A stretch of 64,000 nt of DNA from Paramacrobiotus metropolitanus (lineage: Eukaryota > Tardigrada > Eutardigrada > Parachela > Macrobiotidae), in contig NW_026570284.1 in NCBI RefSeq assembly GCF_019649055.1, forward strand, positions 620,001-684,000, written 5' to 3'. The translations under genes were made by a program, and so were the position numbers. Below are positions 14,274 to 25,900 of this stretch, in pieces (within the stretch, counting starts at the first letter, position 1; each line of letters opens with the position of its first letter). A model generated the notes under the pieces. It was given only the letters and a program-made list of their open reading frames with translations, made no database searches and was not told the DNA's origin.

Positions 14274-14896
14274 GAGTGCACAATAATACTGTGCAGAAGT
14301 GGCGTCTTACTTGATTTTATTCGTGATTTTACAGCCATTGCACCATCTGTGGACCCTCCAGTTGTTAAGTGACAACGTAACAGAAGCACGCGTGCGGTGG
14401 TATGCCACAGGCTGTTTTAACGTAAATCTTTGAAAATTCATAACTTTGTTCATTCCTGCATTAAATTTTTATGTATAATCTTGAAAAATGCAGAATAATC
14501 ACAGCATTAGACAAAATAAATGATTCTCTGTTTCTTCTTCAGGGTAATGCACAGACGTTAACACAGCCGCCTATGACAAATCTCCATAGGCGGCTATGGC
14601 CGTACAGGCTAACAGTGCATAACCCTGAAAGAAAAACAAAAAAGAATTTATTTTGCCTAATACTGTGTATTATTCTGCATTTTTCAAGACTATACATAAA
14701 AATTTAATGCAGGAATGAACAAAGTTATGAATTTTCAAAGATTTACGTTAAAACAGCCTGTGGCATGGGCCACCGCACGCGTGCTTCTGTTACGTTGCCA
14801 CTTAACAACTGGAGGGTCCACAGATGGTGCAATGGCTGTAAAATCACGAATAAAATCAAGTAAGACGCCACTTCTGCACAGTATTATTGTGCACTC
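14274..14896. mobile_element. Palindromic foldback (MITE-like) DNA element, 623 bp
   Basis: The element is one large imperfect inverted repeat: its two halves pair from the ends (GAGTGCACAATAATACTGTG on both termini) to a centre near 14588. Conserved inner blocks include the CCACCGCACGCG arm and the AAAATTTTTATGTATA arm, one in each half. The element is flanked by a 7-bp direct repeat ATTTGAC (14267-14273 and 14897-14903), read as a target-site duplication. It has no transposase, so it would be moved by an autonomous relative. The superfamily is not clear; 7-8 bp duplications are nearest to hAT-like or P-like elements. Confidence 0.85.
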
Positions 14897-14903
14897 ATTT
14901 GAC

Positions 14904-16882
14904 CTTCGCAAGAACCGGTTTCGTAACTGAACGAGTTCAGACTATAATTTTAGTGACATTTATTTTACGTAGGCGCCGCACGGTGGAAACTAGCAAGCCT
15001 ACTACGTATATATAATATATCAACCTTTATTGAGTTCCGTTTGCTGTTATGCGGCAAAAAACCCCTATTACTAATTAGGGGAAAAGGCACGAATAACCTA
15101 TTCTTTTTTAAAGTTTTGTAAACAAAACTCGCGCAACGGAAGCATCAATAAGGTAAAAGACCGCTTGCTCTCCTCTACATTACACATGAATCTTTTTTTT
15201 TGGTAACAAATGACAACAAATGACAGACGTAGTCTGGCTGACTCTGGCATTCTTTTTGCAAAAGATTCATCACCGTAAAAAAAATTGTCAACCAAATCCA
15301 GGTTCATAACACCTCTCTGAAACTTTCGAGTATACATTGAATTTTTGAAATCATAGACTGGCAAGTCAACGGAAATATGTGAACTTATTATAATATGTGT
15401 AGTGTGTACCCTGTACGCTTGAATCTTACTGTCAGTCAGCGAAAGGTCACTCTTGTGCACAAAGCCGTAGTGGCAGTGCAGTTGGAATAAAATTGTCGAG
15501 TTGACAGACAAGTTTTACTCATGGACTTCACTTTAATAGTTAGAACCTCACTGCGCTCGGTTCGAATTATTGTTTATGTGAAAATTTGCAACACGCAACA
15601 GGTTGTATTAACTGTCGTCGAATGTCTCACATGTACACATTCCAACATACGTAGAATCCAAATGCATAATCATAATGATGTTAACTGAAAGCGTAACATA
15701 GCCAAAGCACTGCGCAAACAAAACAGTTGACATAGTTTCCTATTACGGAAGGCAGTGTACCGGACTCCACCGTGGTGGCAGGCGGAAGGACGAGATGAAT
15801 TAAACTGACGAAATCAGGAGGTATCCAACATCTCTGTAGATTGTAGATGCTTAACGATAAAGAAAGTTACCCGGTACACGGTAGTGATGGTATTAATAAT
15901 TATTAATTATTTGGTGTACAACTGTACATAATATACGAAACGTTCACTTAATTCCCGCACTCCCATACACTTTCTGCATTGTTTTATGGCATTCTATTTG
16001 TATGTAGCTGCCAAATGATTTGTGTACGTTGGGGTCCCCAGTCACTATTCAGCCCAAAAAATGCGGAGCCATCTGGGGAACTGCTGCACTCTTCAGCTTC
16101 GACAAGAATTAACGGACCATTTTTCCGGCTGGTGATGGCCGAACTAAAAGAAGTGGGCGCTACTGGTGAATCTGTAAGCCAAGCAGACCGTCTGTAAAAC
16201 GCCGTCGGAAAGTTCATTTTGAGCAAATGCGGAAATCTTGAAAATGTTTTTATTTACTGTGCTGAGTGTGCTCTGGGCACAGCCGTTGAGCTTTGCGATA
16301 CAGCAACCGCTGCCGACTGCGGAGCCACAACGGTGACCCCACCCGCCATTTCGTCGACGAAAACGTGTCGACCGTCACTAATGCAAGTCGAAAGTCGAAC
16401 TGTTGAGCCGTCTTAGTTTTCTTGGGTTTTCTAAGGCTTCTTAGTTATTTGTAGGTTTGCTTATGTTTCTAAGGTTTCTAAGCCATCGCTCTCGTGACGC
16501 TGGAGGTGGTGCGGTCGACTTTGGAACGGTTGTCGAAGTAGACCAACGCCCATCTTCGGGTGTTACGTAGCTTGCATGTGCGCAGTTGCCCTGTGAATAT
16601 GGCGCTGCAAAATTCCAGTTTACGAGTACTTACTACTTACTTACAAGTTACGACGCACTACATGTCAGTCTGTCAGATAGAATTCTGTCCCTACTTCTGA
16701 TTATTTCTGTTTACGAGTAGTTAGTAGACTGTACACTTAATAGTAATCAAACTACTGAAAGCTATCATTGGAGCTCTTTTGGTTTCCCCTTTTCTCCTGT
16801 CGCATAATCCAGCAGTACTCGTACTGAATATAATTTACGTGCTTTGGCTACATTAGTTTTAGCCGAGTATCGTCAGTCAGCC
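14904..16882. other. Repeat-rich intergenic region
   Basis: No gene is recognised. The stretch at about 15420-15615 has a diverged copy at about 19190-19395. A 137-codon minus-strand frame (15098-15511) partly overlaps that repeat, lacks recognisable features and is not called. Confidence 0.4.
15420..15615. repeat. Diverged duplicate, copy 1 (partner near 19190-19395)
   Basis: Both copies share blocks in the same order: CGAAAGGTCACTCTT, then a CCATGGTGATAGCGCAG-like block, then an ACTTTAATAGT...CTCGCTGCG-like block followed by GAATATTG/GAATTATTG. The similarity is interrupted by many substitutions and small gaps. Its nature (old segmental duplicate or transposon remnant) is not known. Confidence 0.65.
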
Positions 16883-17257
16883 ATGATTCTGATGACGTCA
16901 AAAATGTTTGTGTTGCGAGAAGTCGCGTCTGCTGGGTTAATTGTAGGGTATTTCCTGGGTATGGGAGTTGGGATTGCGAATGTCTACGGTGACAAGCCAA
17001 AGAACTCCGCTGCGATGGAGGGCGTGATTGGCCGGGGAGGAGTACTTGGCGGAGCATCCTGTGTGTTTGTCGCCAAGGCCGTCTCTCGCCAAATGGCTGC
17101 CATGCCAGTGAGAGTGATGCCACCACCTTCACTGGGTTCTTCGAGTGCTGGATGTATTGGCTGTCTGTGTGGAGCGCTAATGGGATATGTGGCATCAAGA
17201 TTCACATACGACACGTTCACTCAGGTCCGCAATGGTATGGAACGAAATAAGGAATGA
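16883..17257 (+). CDS. Hypothetical small membrane protein, 124 aa
   Basis: Single open frame of 124 residues from ATG 16883; the frame stays open 13 codons upstream without another ATG. Two glycine-rich hydrophobic stretches are visible: near residues 16-37 (LIVGYFLGMGVGIANVYG) and near residues 88-107 (CIGCLCGALMGYVAS). GxxxG spacing suggests helix packing in a membrane. The middle carries a basic/proline patch (MPVRVMPPPS) and the C-terminus is charged. The segment is more GC-rich than its AT-rich surroundings, which supports coding. I do not recognise a family. It has no neighbour from which a job could be inferred. A decayed single-copy duplicate or a transposon-derived ORF are alternatives. 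Confidence 0.45.
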   Translation: MILMTSKMFVLREVASAGLIVGYFLGMGVGIANVYGDKPKNSAAMEGVIGRGGVLGGASCVFVAKAVSRQMAAMPVRVMPPPSLGSSSAGCIGCLCGALMGYVASRFTYDTFTQVRNGMERNKE

Positions 17258-18129
17258 CCACCGAAAAGTGTCCAATGCCACTATTTCAAAAGAAACCGAT
17301 TACCATTACCGAAGGTGTTGACGGGCCGGTGTTGTACTCTTTTAAGCTAATAGCCTAGTTTCAGCAGAATGTCAATAAGAAGTAATGGAGCAGCTAATAA
17401 TGTGTTAAGTCACATTTTAGTAAGCTCAACTCTCTTTGGTTCGCGGAGTTGGATTTACTGGATTGTAAGTTGGTGACTGTGTTAGTATGTTGTACTAAGC
17501 ACTGCTCTTCAGACTCAAAACTTAAACTCGGAACTGTGAGAAAAATAGTAAAGTTACGGTTGCGTTGACTGTTGGGCGTCGTTTCTTTGCTTTCGTCTTG
17601 ATAAGTATAAATAAAACTCGAGTAGATTAGCCCCAAAAAAGGTAAAAAACGGACCTCTCTTATTAACAAGAAGCTCTTGAACGACACAGCATATTCGGGG
17701 GTTAAACGTTAACGATGAGGATGGTTTTAATTTTTAAACGTTAACGATGAGAGGATCACAACTGTTTTGATCCTCGCAGCTGGGCCGAAAGTACTGGCAC
17801 TGTTATCTTACTGATTGTGTTTTGTTTGTACATCTCACCGTTGTCAATACTTTTTTCGAGTCCAGTGCATGTTGCAAAAAATAAAAATCCGGTTTGGAAT
17901 TTTATGACAACCGATTGCAGGCTTCTTATTTTTTCTTAACATGCAAATAATTTAAGCCCGTACTTTCCAGATCGACTGACATGATTGTATCAATCGACAA
18001 TCTGAGCATTTCTTTCACTTTCAATACAAGAAACACACACGAAAGCCGCAAACAACAGCAGAAATATATCGACATATGCATGCAACCTCGGCGGGAATGC
18101 AACGGAATAGATCATGCTCAAACTAATCA
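17258..18129. other. Intergenic region with short direct repeats and a hairpin
   Basis: A duplicated block TTAAACGTTAACGATGAG occurs near 17702 and again near 17735, followed by a small hairpin (GAGGATC...GATCCTC, about 17751-17776). No gene is recognised. Confidence 0.5.
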
Positions 18130-18930
18130 TGCACGGCTGCTCACCAAGCCATCTGTTTCCGGCAGTTAAACTCATGCAGCACATTTTCTGACACGGTAAA
18201 CGGCGCATGTCCCGAAAAAAAAGCGCTCCAGACCCCAGAATCAGAAGCGTGTTACAAACCGGACAAAGATTCCGCGGAAGAATCCTTTAGCAAAACTTTA
18301 TTCATCACGGATTCCGCCACCTGATTTTCCAGGCCTTCCACCGCTACACGATGTTCCCGGCACAGTGCTTTCAGCTTATCCTTATCTGTAGTCGTGGGCG
18401 CAGGGGAGAATTGGGCGTCATGGTAGCCGGTATTAATATCGGCTATCACGGCCCGGTATGGTGGTCAGGTGGGGCGGTAGACTGCGCGCCGACCATAGCC
18501 ATCGTGCTGCTAGCCATAGCCAGCACCCGCACATCGGACGTGGCTGCGTCGTGGGCCGGGGATGGAAGCCCTGCCGGCAGTTTTGACTTTTGCGCGGAAT
18601 CATAATCATATTATTTTACGATGCAATGCTGCGCCCTTCGGCGGTTCCGTGTCGTGCTGTATAAAAATTATTCAAAATCAAATTGGCTTTTACAGTACAT
18701 TAACTATTTGTTTAAAGAGATAAAATTCTATAAAAAGTTACTTATACATATAAATATAATAAATTCCATGTAGAACAGAATTATGATAGGATCAAGAATT
18801 CTGGTGCATTCAATAGCTGTTCGCTGGCTGCCGCTGAGTGGCTGGATCGAACTGCGACGTTACCATGACCTCTAGTCCTCTACCATGATGCACCTCATGG
18901 CGACTGTTTTGAAGCAGTACCATCCGATAC
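18130..18930 (-). pseudogene. Decayed partial copy of the TMC gene
   Basis: About 18150-18660 matches the TMC exon at 8723-9180 in the same orientation, with recognisable blocks for the region around CWEN and SENVL. The copy then continues into sequence matching the adjacent TMC intron (GTATAAAAATTATTCAAA and following), so it arose as a DNA-level duplication, not from a spliced mRNA. About 18825-18920 resembles the TMC exon near 10055-10125, so roughly 0.7 kb in between has been lost. Many small indels break the frame; no protein can be made from it. Confidence 0.85.
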
Positions 18931-19189
18931 TAAACTAAAAAAATTCTTAATTATAATTAAGGGAAACATAAGACACATGTACAGATTGCAATCAGAATTT
19001 GGCCAAAAGATTCTAATACAGTTTTAGAGCTCAGTCATTACTGGTCGGCTGTTTGTCCTAAATGGTTTTTTACAATTTTAAGATACCGGTACATAGCCTC
19101 TTTTTAACAACCGGCTATTGCTCGTACAGTTACGGCTTTCAAAAATCATGTATGCAAATCATTCGGCTTCCGAGTGAGATAAAACGGTA

Positions 19190-19395
19190 CAAAAAAGTCT
19201 TAATTGTCAGCTAGTCGACGAAAGGTCACTCTTATGCGCAATGCCATGGTGATAGCGCAGCTAACAAAAATCTCGAGGCATAGATAAAAGTAAATAAAAC
19301 TCATCAAGATTACTTTAATAGTAGATACTCGCTGCGTCCGGTTCAGAATATTGCTGATGTTTGTCAAAATGTACAACAAGTAGTAAAATTATACT
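19190..19395. repeat. Diverged duplicate, copy 2 (partner near 15420-15615)
   Basis: Matches the segment at about 15420-15615 block by block, including CGAAAGGTCACTCTT at its start. See that entry for the shared blocks. It lies just after the TMC pseudogene copy. Confidence 0.65.
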
Positions 19396-19518
19396 AATTC
19401 TCGTGGCCGCACGTGTGAAAAAAATTTCATATTATACCCCAAGGTAAGGTATGTATTTGTTCTATACGCGCGCATAAATGCCCTACATAGCTAAGTTATG
19501 ACAAGTGAAATGTCTGAT

Positions 19519-19556
19519 CGGTGCGTGATAGTGATGCCATACGCTATCACGCACCG
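19519..19556. repeat. Perfect 13-bp-stem hairpin
   Basis: CGGTGCGTGATAG (19519-19531) is perfectly complementary to CTATCACGCACCG (19544-19556) across a 12-base loop. Related TGATCGGTGC-type blocks recur near 57036 and 63099. Confidence 0.8.
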
Positions 19557-19703
19557 AACGACGTTCTTTATGTCCGGTACTTGTATAATATCTGATATGG
19601 TGCAGTGCTATATAGTGCTAAGCGCACAATTTTAAAACAATAGTTCTGTTTTTTGCAACGGCAATGTTCGATTAACAAAACTACTGTTTCGCAGGGCAAT
19701 CGC

Positions 19704-19718
19704 TGTGATAAAATCGGA
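19704..19718 (+). promoter_or_regulatory. Conserved upstream element of MARVEL module A
   Basis: TGTGATAAAATCGGA lies 128 bases before the ATG of module A. Near-identical elements occur at a similar distance before modules B, H and J (22857-22872, 55344-55360 on minus, 63326-63340), which marks a shared promoter or 5' untranslated element. Its function is inferred only from this conservation. Confidence 0.5.
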
Positions 19719-19845
19719 TTAGTTTTGGATCGAACCCATCAAGATTCTGAGTGATATTTTTTATTTTTGAGCGATTTTAAGGCGACCGCCGTTTCTGGTC
19801 ATTCGGTTTTTAGTTTAAAGCTCTTGAATTTATTTTGCCTGAAAC

Positions 19846-21719
19846 ATGGAGACCAACGATTTGCCATTTTATCATCATAACATTGCAGCTGCTACTTATT
19901 CTGATAAAAATGCTACCAGGCAGCCGGACTATTTTTATTCGGGCTCTGGAAAATCGAGCCTGCCGGAAGTGACGCCGGTTATATCTGTTATATCCACCGG
20001 ACCCGTCATAAAATCTCATAACGGCATACGAGTAAGAGATTGTTTACTTTGCTAAGTTTATGATATAACGCATTTGTAAATTTGCATTCCAAAAAATTAT
20101 CTCCTGTTTTTTGAAGGTAGTGTATTGCGAATGTTAACTGAACGACTAACAACGATTGAACGATTATGATTATTTTTAGTACCTCAAGACGCTATCTGGA
20201 TTCTTGAAAATTATGGAAATGGTAAGACCTCGTGCAGCAAAGTAGCTTCTTGGTACTGATTGTGGTGCCTTTGCCATGTTGATAGTGAGACAGCTTCATA
20301 TTTTGCACATAAAATTCGTAATCTCAATAGAATTTTTTCGAATATACTTTTTTTTAGCAAGTATAAGTATTTTTTTAACAAGTTTTTTACAAATTTGTAT
20401 TTGATTGTATTGTTTACTAAAACATGTACAAGAGAGAACGAAAGCCTTGAATATTTAAAGACTACACCAAAACCTATTAAGTAGCCCCGATGTAAAATGA
20501 ATAATAATTATAAATAATTAGTACGAACGTATAGCGGTTATTTTTAACTGCAGATATGCACTTTGACAGCATTTATTGTGTCCATCATCACATGGTCATC
20601 GCATTCGTTTTACGGTGGGCCATCAAAAAAGGCTTTAATGTACTATCCGTATGCTTATGGTTCTGCACTGTGGACGGATATCGCCACCGCCGTTGCCTTC
20701 CTTATTACCCTGGCACTGCTCATTACCTATTTGTCTGGCCTCGTAGAAAAATTTGCTACAATTCCATGGATCAGCATTGTGAAGATAATAATTTTTAAAG
20801 TTGCATGCGCCAAGTCAAACATAATATCATTGTCACCTTTTCAGGAACTGGGCTACTCCATAGTTGCAATTATTTGTATGCTGATCGCTGGAGGTGTTAT
20901 GATACCATATAGCAATCTGGATGTCTACAGATGGATATGTGTGGTCGGTAGATATACAAAGTAGTCAGTACTGTACTCTGTTGTTTCTAGACCATAATAT
21001 TTTTACTTGAATCGTAGTGACTTTATGTCGACATTTATCGAACAAAAAACGGCAAGCCACGGGTCATGGACCTACATGTATAATTCAATATACTCGTACA
21101 TTTTTTCTAAACCAACCAGAGTAAACTGCATATTATTTCGAAGAAGATTTTGTGAATTTTGAGTCTCGTTGGCCATAAAGAAAAACGCCTACAAAGAATA
21201 GCTAGTACGGAAATATTGTGCACATTTAAGGAAAAATACAAGTACTTATACTACTGAGACAAAATCTTTAATTTTGTACATATGTACTTTTGCACGGTAA
21301 AAACTTCAGTTGCAAGTTAATCTTGCAAGTTAATTGTTCTATACATAATAACAGAATTCCAGAAAAAATACAAAAATACCGCACGATATTATGTGGGTTT
21401 TTTCATCAACCCACGTTTAGTCTGACATGTCTGACATGTTTTTATCATAATTATTATTATTTTGCAGGCTTTCTGCTGGGCAGCGATGATTGCTTATGCA
21501 ATCGATGCCTTCCTTAAATACAAAATGTACAGAAACCGTCAACCAGCCCAAGGTATAGCGGTCATTATTCAACAAATAATAAAATGGCAATGTCCCAGTG
21601 CAAGTAATGCCACTTACGTTTCGATATCTCCTGATGTGGAAATTAAGATTTACCAGTACATACATTGAAAAATTAATGGTTTTTCACTTGCAGAAAGAAA
21701 CCAAAGTGGAAAATATTGA
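19846..21719 (+). CDS. MARVEL-domain four-pass membrane protein, module A
   Basis: Six exons: 19846-20031, 20180-20221, 20554-20778, 20845-20943, 21468-21552, 21694-21719 (TGA); 220 residues, phases consistent. Exon 1 encodes a soluble N-terminus starting METNDLPFYHHNI. Exon 2 (42 nt) gives YLKTLSGFLKIMEM, which matches the start of MARVEL domains (MAL/plasmolipin/CMTM type). Then TM1-TM2 (exon 3), TM3 with AGGVMIPYS (exon 4) and TM4 with FCWAAMIAYAIDAFLKYK (exon 5). Such proteins act in membrane microdomains and vesicle traffic; the exact role here is unknown. Oddity: the end of exon 5 is shifted by one base relative to modules C and H, so the tail reads QERNQSGKY, whereas the other frame of exon 6 gives the ETKVEN motif also seen in H. 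Confidence 0.85.
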
Positions 21720-22856
21720 CAAATGAAAAACAAATTAATAGGACTGCAGTCCGATGCGCATATTCTTTACGTATTTGGAGATTTCAGCAAATACACGCAA
21801 CCGCGGTGAGCTTGCGCCCAGTCAATTCATTTCAATCTTGCTTTTATATCATTTGCCTCACGTCTCACATGGATGAATGGATGATCGTAATCTGCCAATA
21901 ATTACTATACCGGTACCGTTTTGCCAGTTTTGCAGTTTCCAGCAAAATAAGTCGCGTACAGTGCGATTATCAGCACATTAAAAGCTGTGATCCAGTTCTT
22001 GCGACAGAATCTGTACTAAATAGTATGCATGTACGTAGTTTTGCGCAACAGCGTATCCGGCTTGGGAATGTTAGTGTGTATTGTATGCTGTCAGTGTGAG
22101 GAAAACTGTGATCATGACCTTTATTACCGCGCACTGCACTGTGCTTCTATTAGTTTTGGGTGACAATAATTCGGTGTCTGAATGAACCAAAGTTGTCCGC
22201 ACAACCATGGCAATGAAATCGAAGTTATCTGGGCTAACAAAGCTTGAGCAAATTTTGGAAGCTCATTTTATTGCGAAGATGTAACTGCTGCTTCCGGCCA
22301 TACTCTCCCTGTGTTTGATATATAGGAGGCCAACAGCACACTGAGAGCAGCTTTTACATTATGGATCTGCACAAATAAATGATTTGCAATAATGGAGACC
22401 TGGAATACAGCTAAAGAACGGCAATAAACAATTCTACGCTCATCAAGTGCTTTGCAACAGTTGCATAGTACCCTAACGTACATGTAACATACGGCATTTT
22501 CATCTAAAACTTAATTTCAGCTGCTCCAATGATGCACAGGAAAATTGTCGAGTAAATGTGCCATGACTTTAGACTGACAGTAAGGCAATCATGCACTCGG
22601 TGTCAGTGAAATAACATGATCACTGCATGATCTTGATGTGATACAGATTATTATGGAGATATCTACCGTACACCGTAATTGCGTACGATCGATTGTATTT
22701 GTAAGTAATTCTGCAGCATATTTCTAGCGTACCGACTACCGAGCATACGGTGTACCACAAATCGAAAAGTTAACTTCATTGTTTCCTGATAGTACCAATC
22801 TCTGCGCAATCAGCTATCCTGTAACATTTTATTTTAAATTAACCCTGTAATTGGGA
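21720..22856. other. Intergenic region between MARVEL modules A and B
   Basis: No coding exon or named repeat is recognised. It contains one copy of the dispersed TGACCTTT octamer near 22117. Confidence 0.5.
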
Positions 22857-22872
22857 TGTGTGACAAATCGGA
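22857..22872 (+). promoter_or_regulatory. Conserved upstream element of MARVEL module B
   Basis: TGTGTGACAAATCGGA lies about 110 bases before the ATG at 22981 and resembles the TGTGATAAAATCGGA element of module A and those of H and J. Confidence 0.4.
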
Positions 22873-22980
22873 GCAATAGTTTCCGTAAGCGATCAACGAA
22901 GTTCGGTCATTAGTGTTGTTGAGGTTTCATTATTTTCGGTCAGTGTCCAACAAATTTTTGAATAGTACAGTACTTGTAAC

Positions 22981-25900
22981 ATGGAGACCAACAAATTCCC
23001 ATTGCATCCCCACAACATCGCGATCAATACTTCCGACAAATATAGAGATATCTGGCCGCAACCGCGCTACTTGTATCCTGGATCCGGGAAACTGGATGTG
23101 CGAGAAATGCCCGTTAATTCCACTAGCATCGTCAAAGCTAAAACGTACTTGGATATTAATGTACGACAGTAATTTTCTATTTTACTATCAGCTTTAAATT
23201 TGACAGTCTTTGTGTCGCTATAAATGTACTATATATATACTGAATACCGGTGTTATTTCAGATCGACACTGCGTAGCCTCATTTATCGTTAATAAATTAA
23301 TACGTTCTTATTGACTTGATTATAGTATATAAAGACTTTCTCCGGAATCCTGAAAATTATTGAACTGGTAAGAAACCCTACAGGTGACCATACGCGTGCT
23401 AATTGCCGTTAAGATTTGAAAAACTCGCATCAAGAAGTGCTCTATGACAGCACCTCTGATATCGGCAACCTTTTTCCAGGTGCTTATTCTGACGGCAGTC
23501 ATTCTGGCGGCGGCTGCTTGGAGCATCAGATACTCGTACCGGCCATTTTGGCACTGGTGGCGCCAGTGCACTCACATCGAGTGCAGAATGGAGTTCCCCA
23601 TTCATTGTGAATGCCTAAACATAGTCACAAGTACGGGATTCCTCATTACACTGATACTGCTGTTCCTGTATTTTTCCCGCCTAATTAAGCCAGAACGTCA
23701 TGTTGGCTGGTTGTTTGTGGTGAGTACATTAGGATTGTTTCTTTTTTACGATATGTGTCATGTAGTTATTATTGAGTAGAGCAGGTTATTGAAGGTATAC
23801 AATACCAAGTAAGTTTTGTACGCACCTACTCTACTAATACTACTATATACCAGTATGAAAAAGCGTCTGCATGCGTTGAGTATTAGTAAAGAATTAATTT
23901 TTAATGAGCGGTTCCATTTTAACCTTTCATAGGAGGCAATTTACTGCGGTATTGTGGCTGTTCTACTTTGTACTGCCGGAGCATTCATGATTCCGTACAC
24001 CGATATTGATAACGTTCAAGGCGTTTGCACGGTAGTAACCTTTATTAACCCACTGAGGGAGACTCCGTCAGGATAGTCAGGCTATGGACGCCTTCGTACT
24101 ATCGGGAGTGTACGCGTGAGCCAGCACTATATCGTCAGGCAGTACTATTGTTTAGAGCCATTCTCACTGTTATACGGCATTGCGAGCCATAGCACGGCAG
24201 CGTATGTGCTTGTACGAGTTTACTCGTGCTACATCGCCAAAACATCCCAGGAAGCCGGCGCTGCCGCCACCATGGCGGAGGCGAAGAAAAACCATAAGCA
24301 CGGATATTTACGCGATAATTTTAATTTCTCTGCTTTGGTTTTTGAAACAATGGGTGTGTGGGGTAAAGAATCGAAATGTAAGATGTCTACACTCGGTAAG
24401 ATGCTTTTTGAGAGGACACAGGAGAAACGGTCCACTCAGTTTCTGAAGCAGAGAATCAGTGTTGCTTTAATGCGAGGTAACGCTGCTTGTGTTCAGGAAA
24501 CGTTTTGTATCGGTAAGAGACTGGACGAAGTGTATTATGTGTTGAAATGATGAACTGCGTAATTTGCTTTTAACCTACAGTATGTTAATGTGAATAACCC
24601 AATTAAAAATGCACTCGTGCAGTGCACTACGTACAACTCGTACATCAGCCACTCTCACTTCAGGCATAGTACTTTGCAGGTAGCCAGCACAGACTTCACA
24701 GTCTGCACAGTCATTACGATATTCGGTGATTTCCATGCTTGGCATTCCTACCTGTGTCATAGGATGATGTTTATGTTGTGATTTATATATTTATGAGCCA
24801 TAAATATTGATATTTACGTCTTCCCAGTGCGTTTTCCCTATTTCCGGTAGAGTCGTAGGCTCTAGGCCCCTTACGTAGTGTACGGCCTAGATCGCATGGT
24901 AGCAGAGATCGTGTCGGTTCTCGGAAGAGCAGCGTGTGGAGTCCTCCCTCTGGATTCTGCGCGTTTTCGTCCCAGTCGACAGTAACACCGAAGCGAGGAG
25001 CAGCACCTGGTGCGCGAAAGACTGCTAAAACCAGTCACCAGGTTTTTCAAGGATCAGCCCAACAACGGATTGAAGTAAGAACCTTCTAACAGCCAAACCA
25101 ACTCATTTTTCTTTTCATTTCTATCACTAACCTAATTACAGCACTTTCTTTTAATTTAATTCTTCACATTATCAGAACAATAGCGGCTATCCAGAACAAC
25201 TCATATTTAGTTTGTATAAGCCAGATCACACATCAAAACCACTTGTTGATATTAGGTCTTCAGCCAGCTCTACATTTCAGTCCTACAGTTCACATATTCT
25301 TTTATTTGTCAGATCTCCATTTCAGTTAGCCAGTATAATATTCTCCACCGATTTCAGTACGAATCGTGCTGTGAATTTGTGGAAAAATTAGCCATTCAAC
25401 CTAGTGAGTTTCTTCGGAAATTCACTGTACATCAGCCAGCCAGACACGATTTGTTTCGTGTGCAAAAACACGTATTCTTGCAGCCAGTAAAATCAGCGTT
25501 ATTTCAGTCCAAAATTCAGCGTTTTTCAGCCAGCGCAAATCTCTGAGTTTTTTCGAAAGGTTACAATCTTTCGGAAATTTCCGGGTATTGCGCACCGTTC
25601 ATCGCTCTTGTAGGCAGGTAAATTCATGTTCAGCGTTGGAAAGATTCCAATCGCTGATAACCACGCCGCCTTTGTATTCGGCTCGCTCGAATACAATAGC
25701 CGCTTAAAGCCATCGCACTCAGAGACACAGGAGAGAGAGGAAATTTTCAGAAGTCATTTCTGAAAAACATCCTCTTGCATCACACAGCCAGACATCCAGG
25801 CAGTACAAAGTGGCATTTTTGAGCGCTGTTGATTTCGATTGATAGCGTTCGAAATTGCAACCATTCCAAAGGCACCTTCAAATTTAAAATTAATTCAGTC

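Noticed and set aside
15098-15511. 137-codon minus-strand open frame
   Set aside because: It partly overlaps a duplicated repeat whose other copy near 19190-19395 does not keep the frame; no motif, signal or splice pattern supports a gene.
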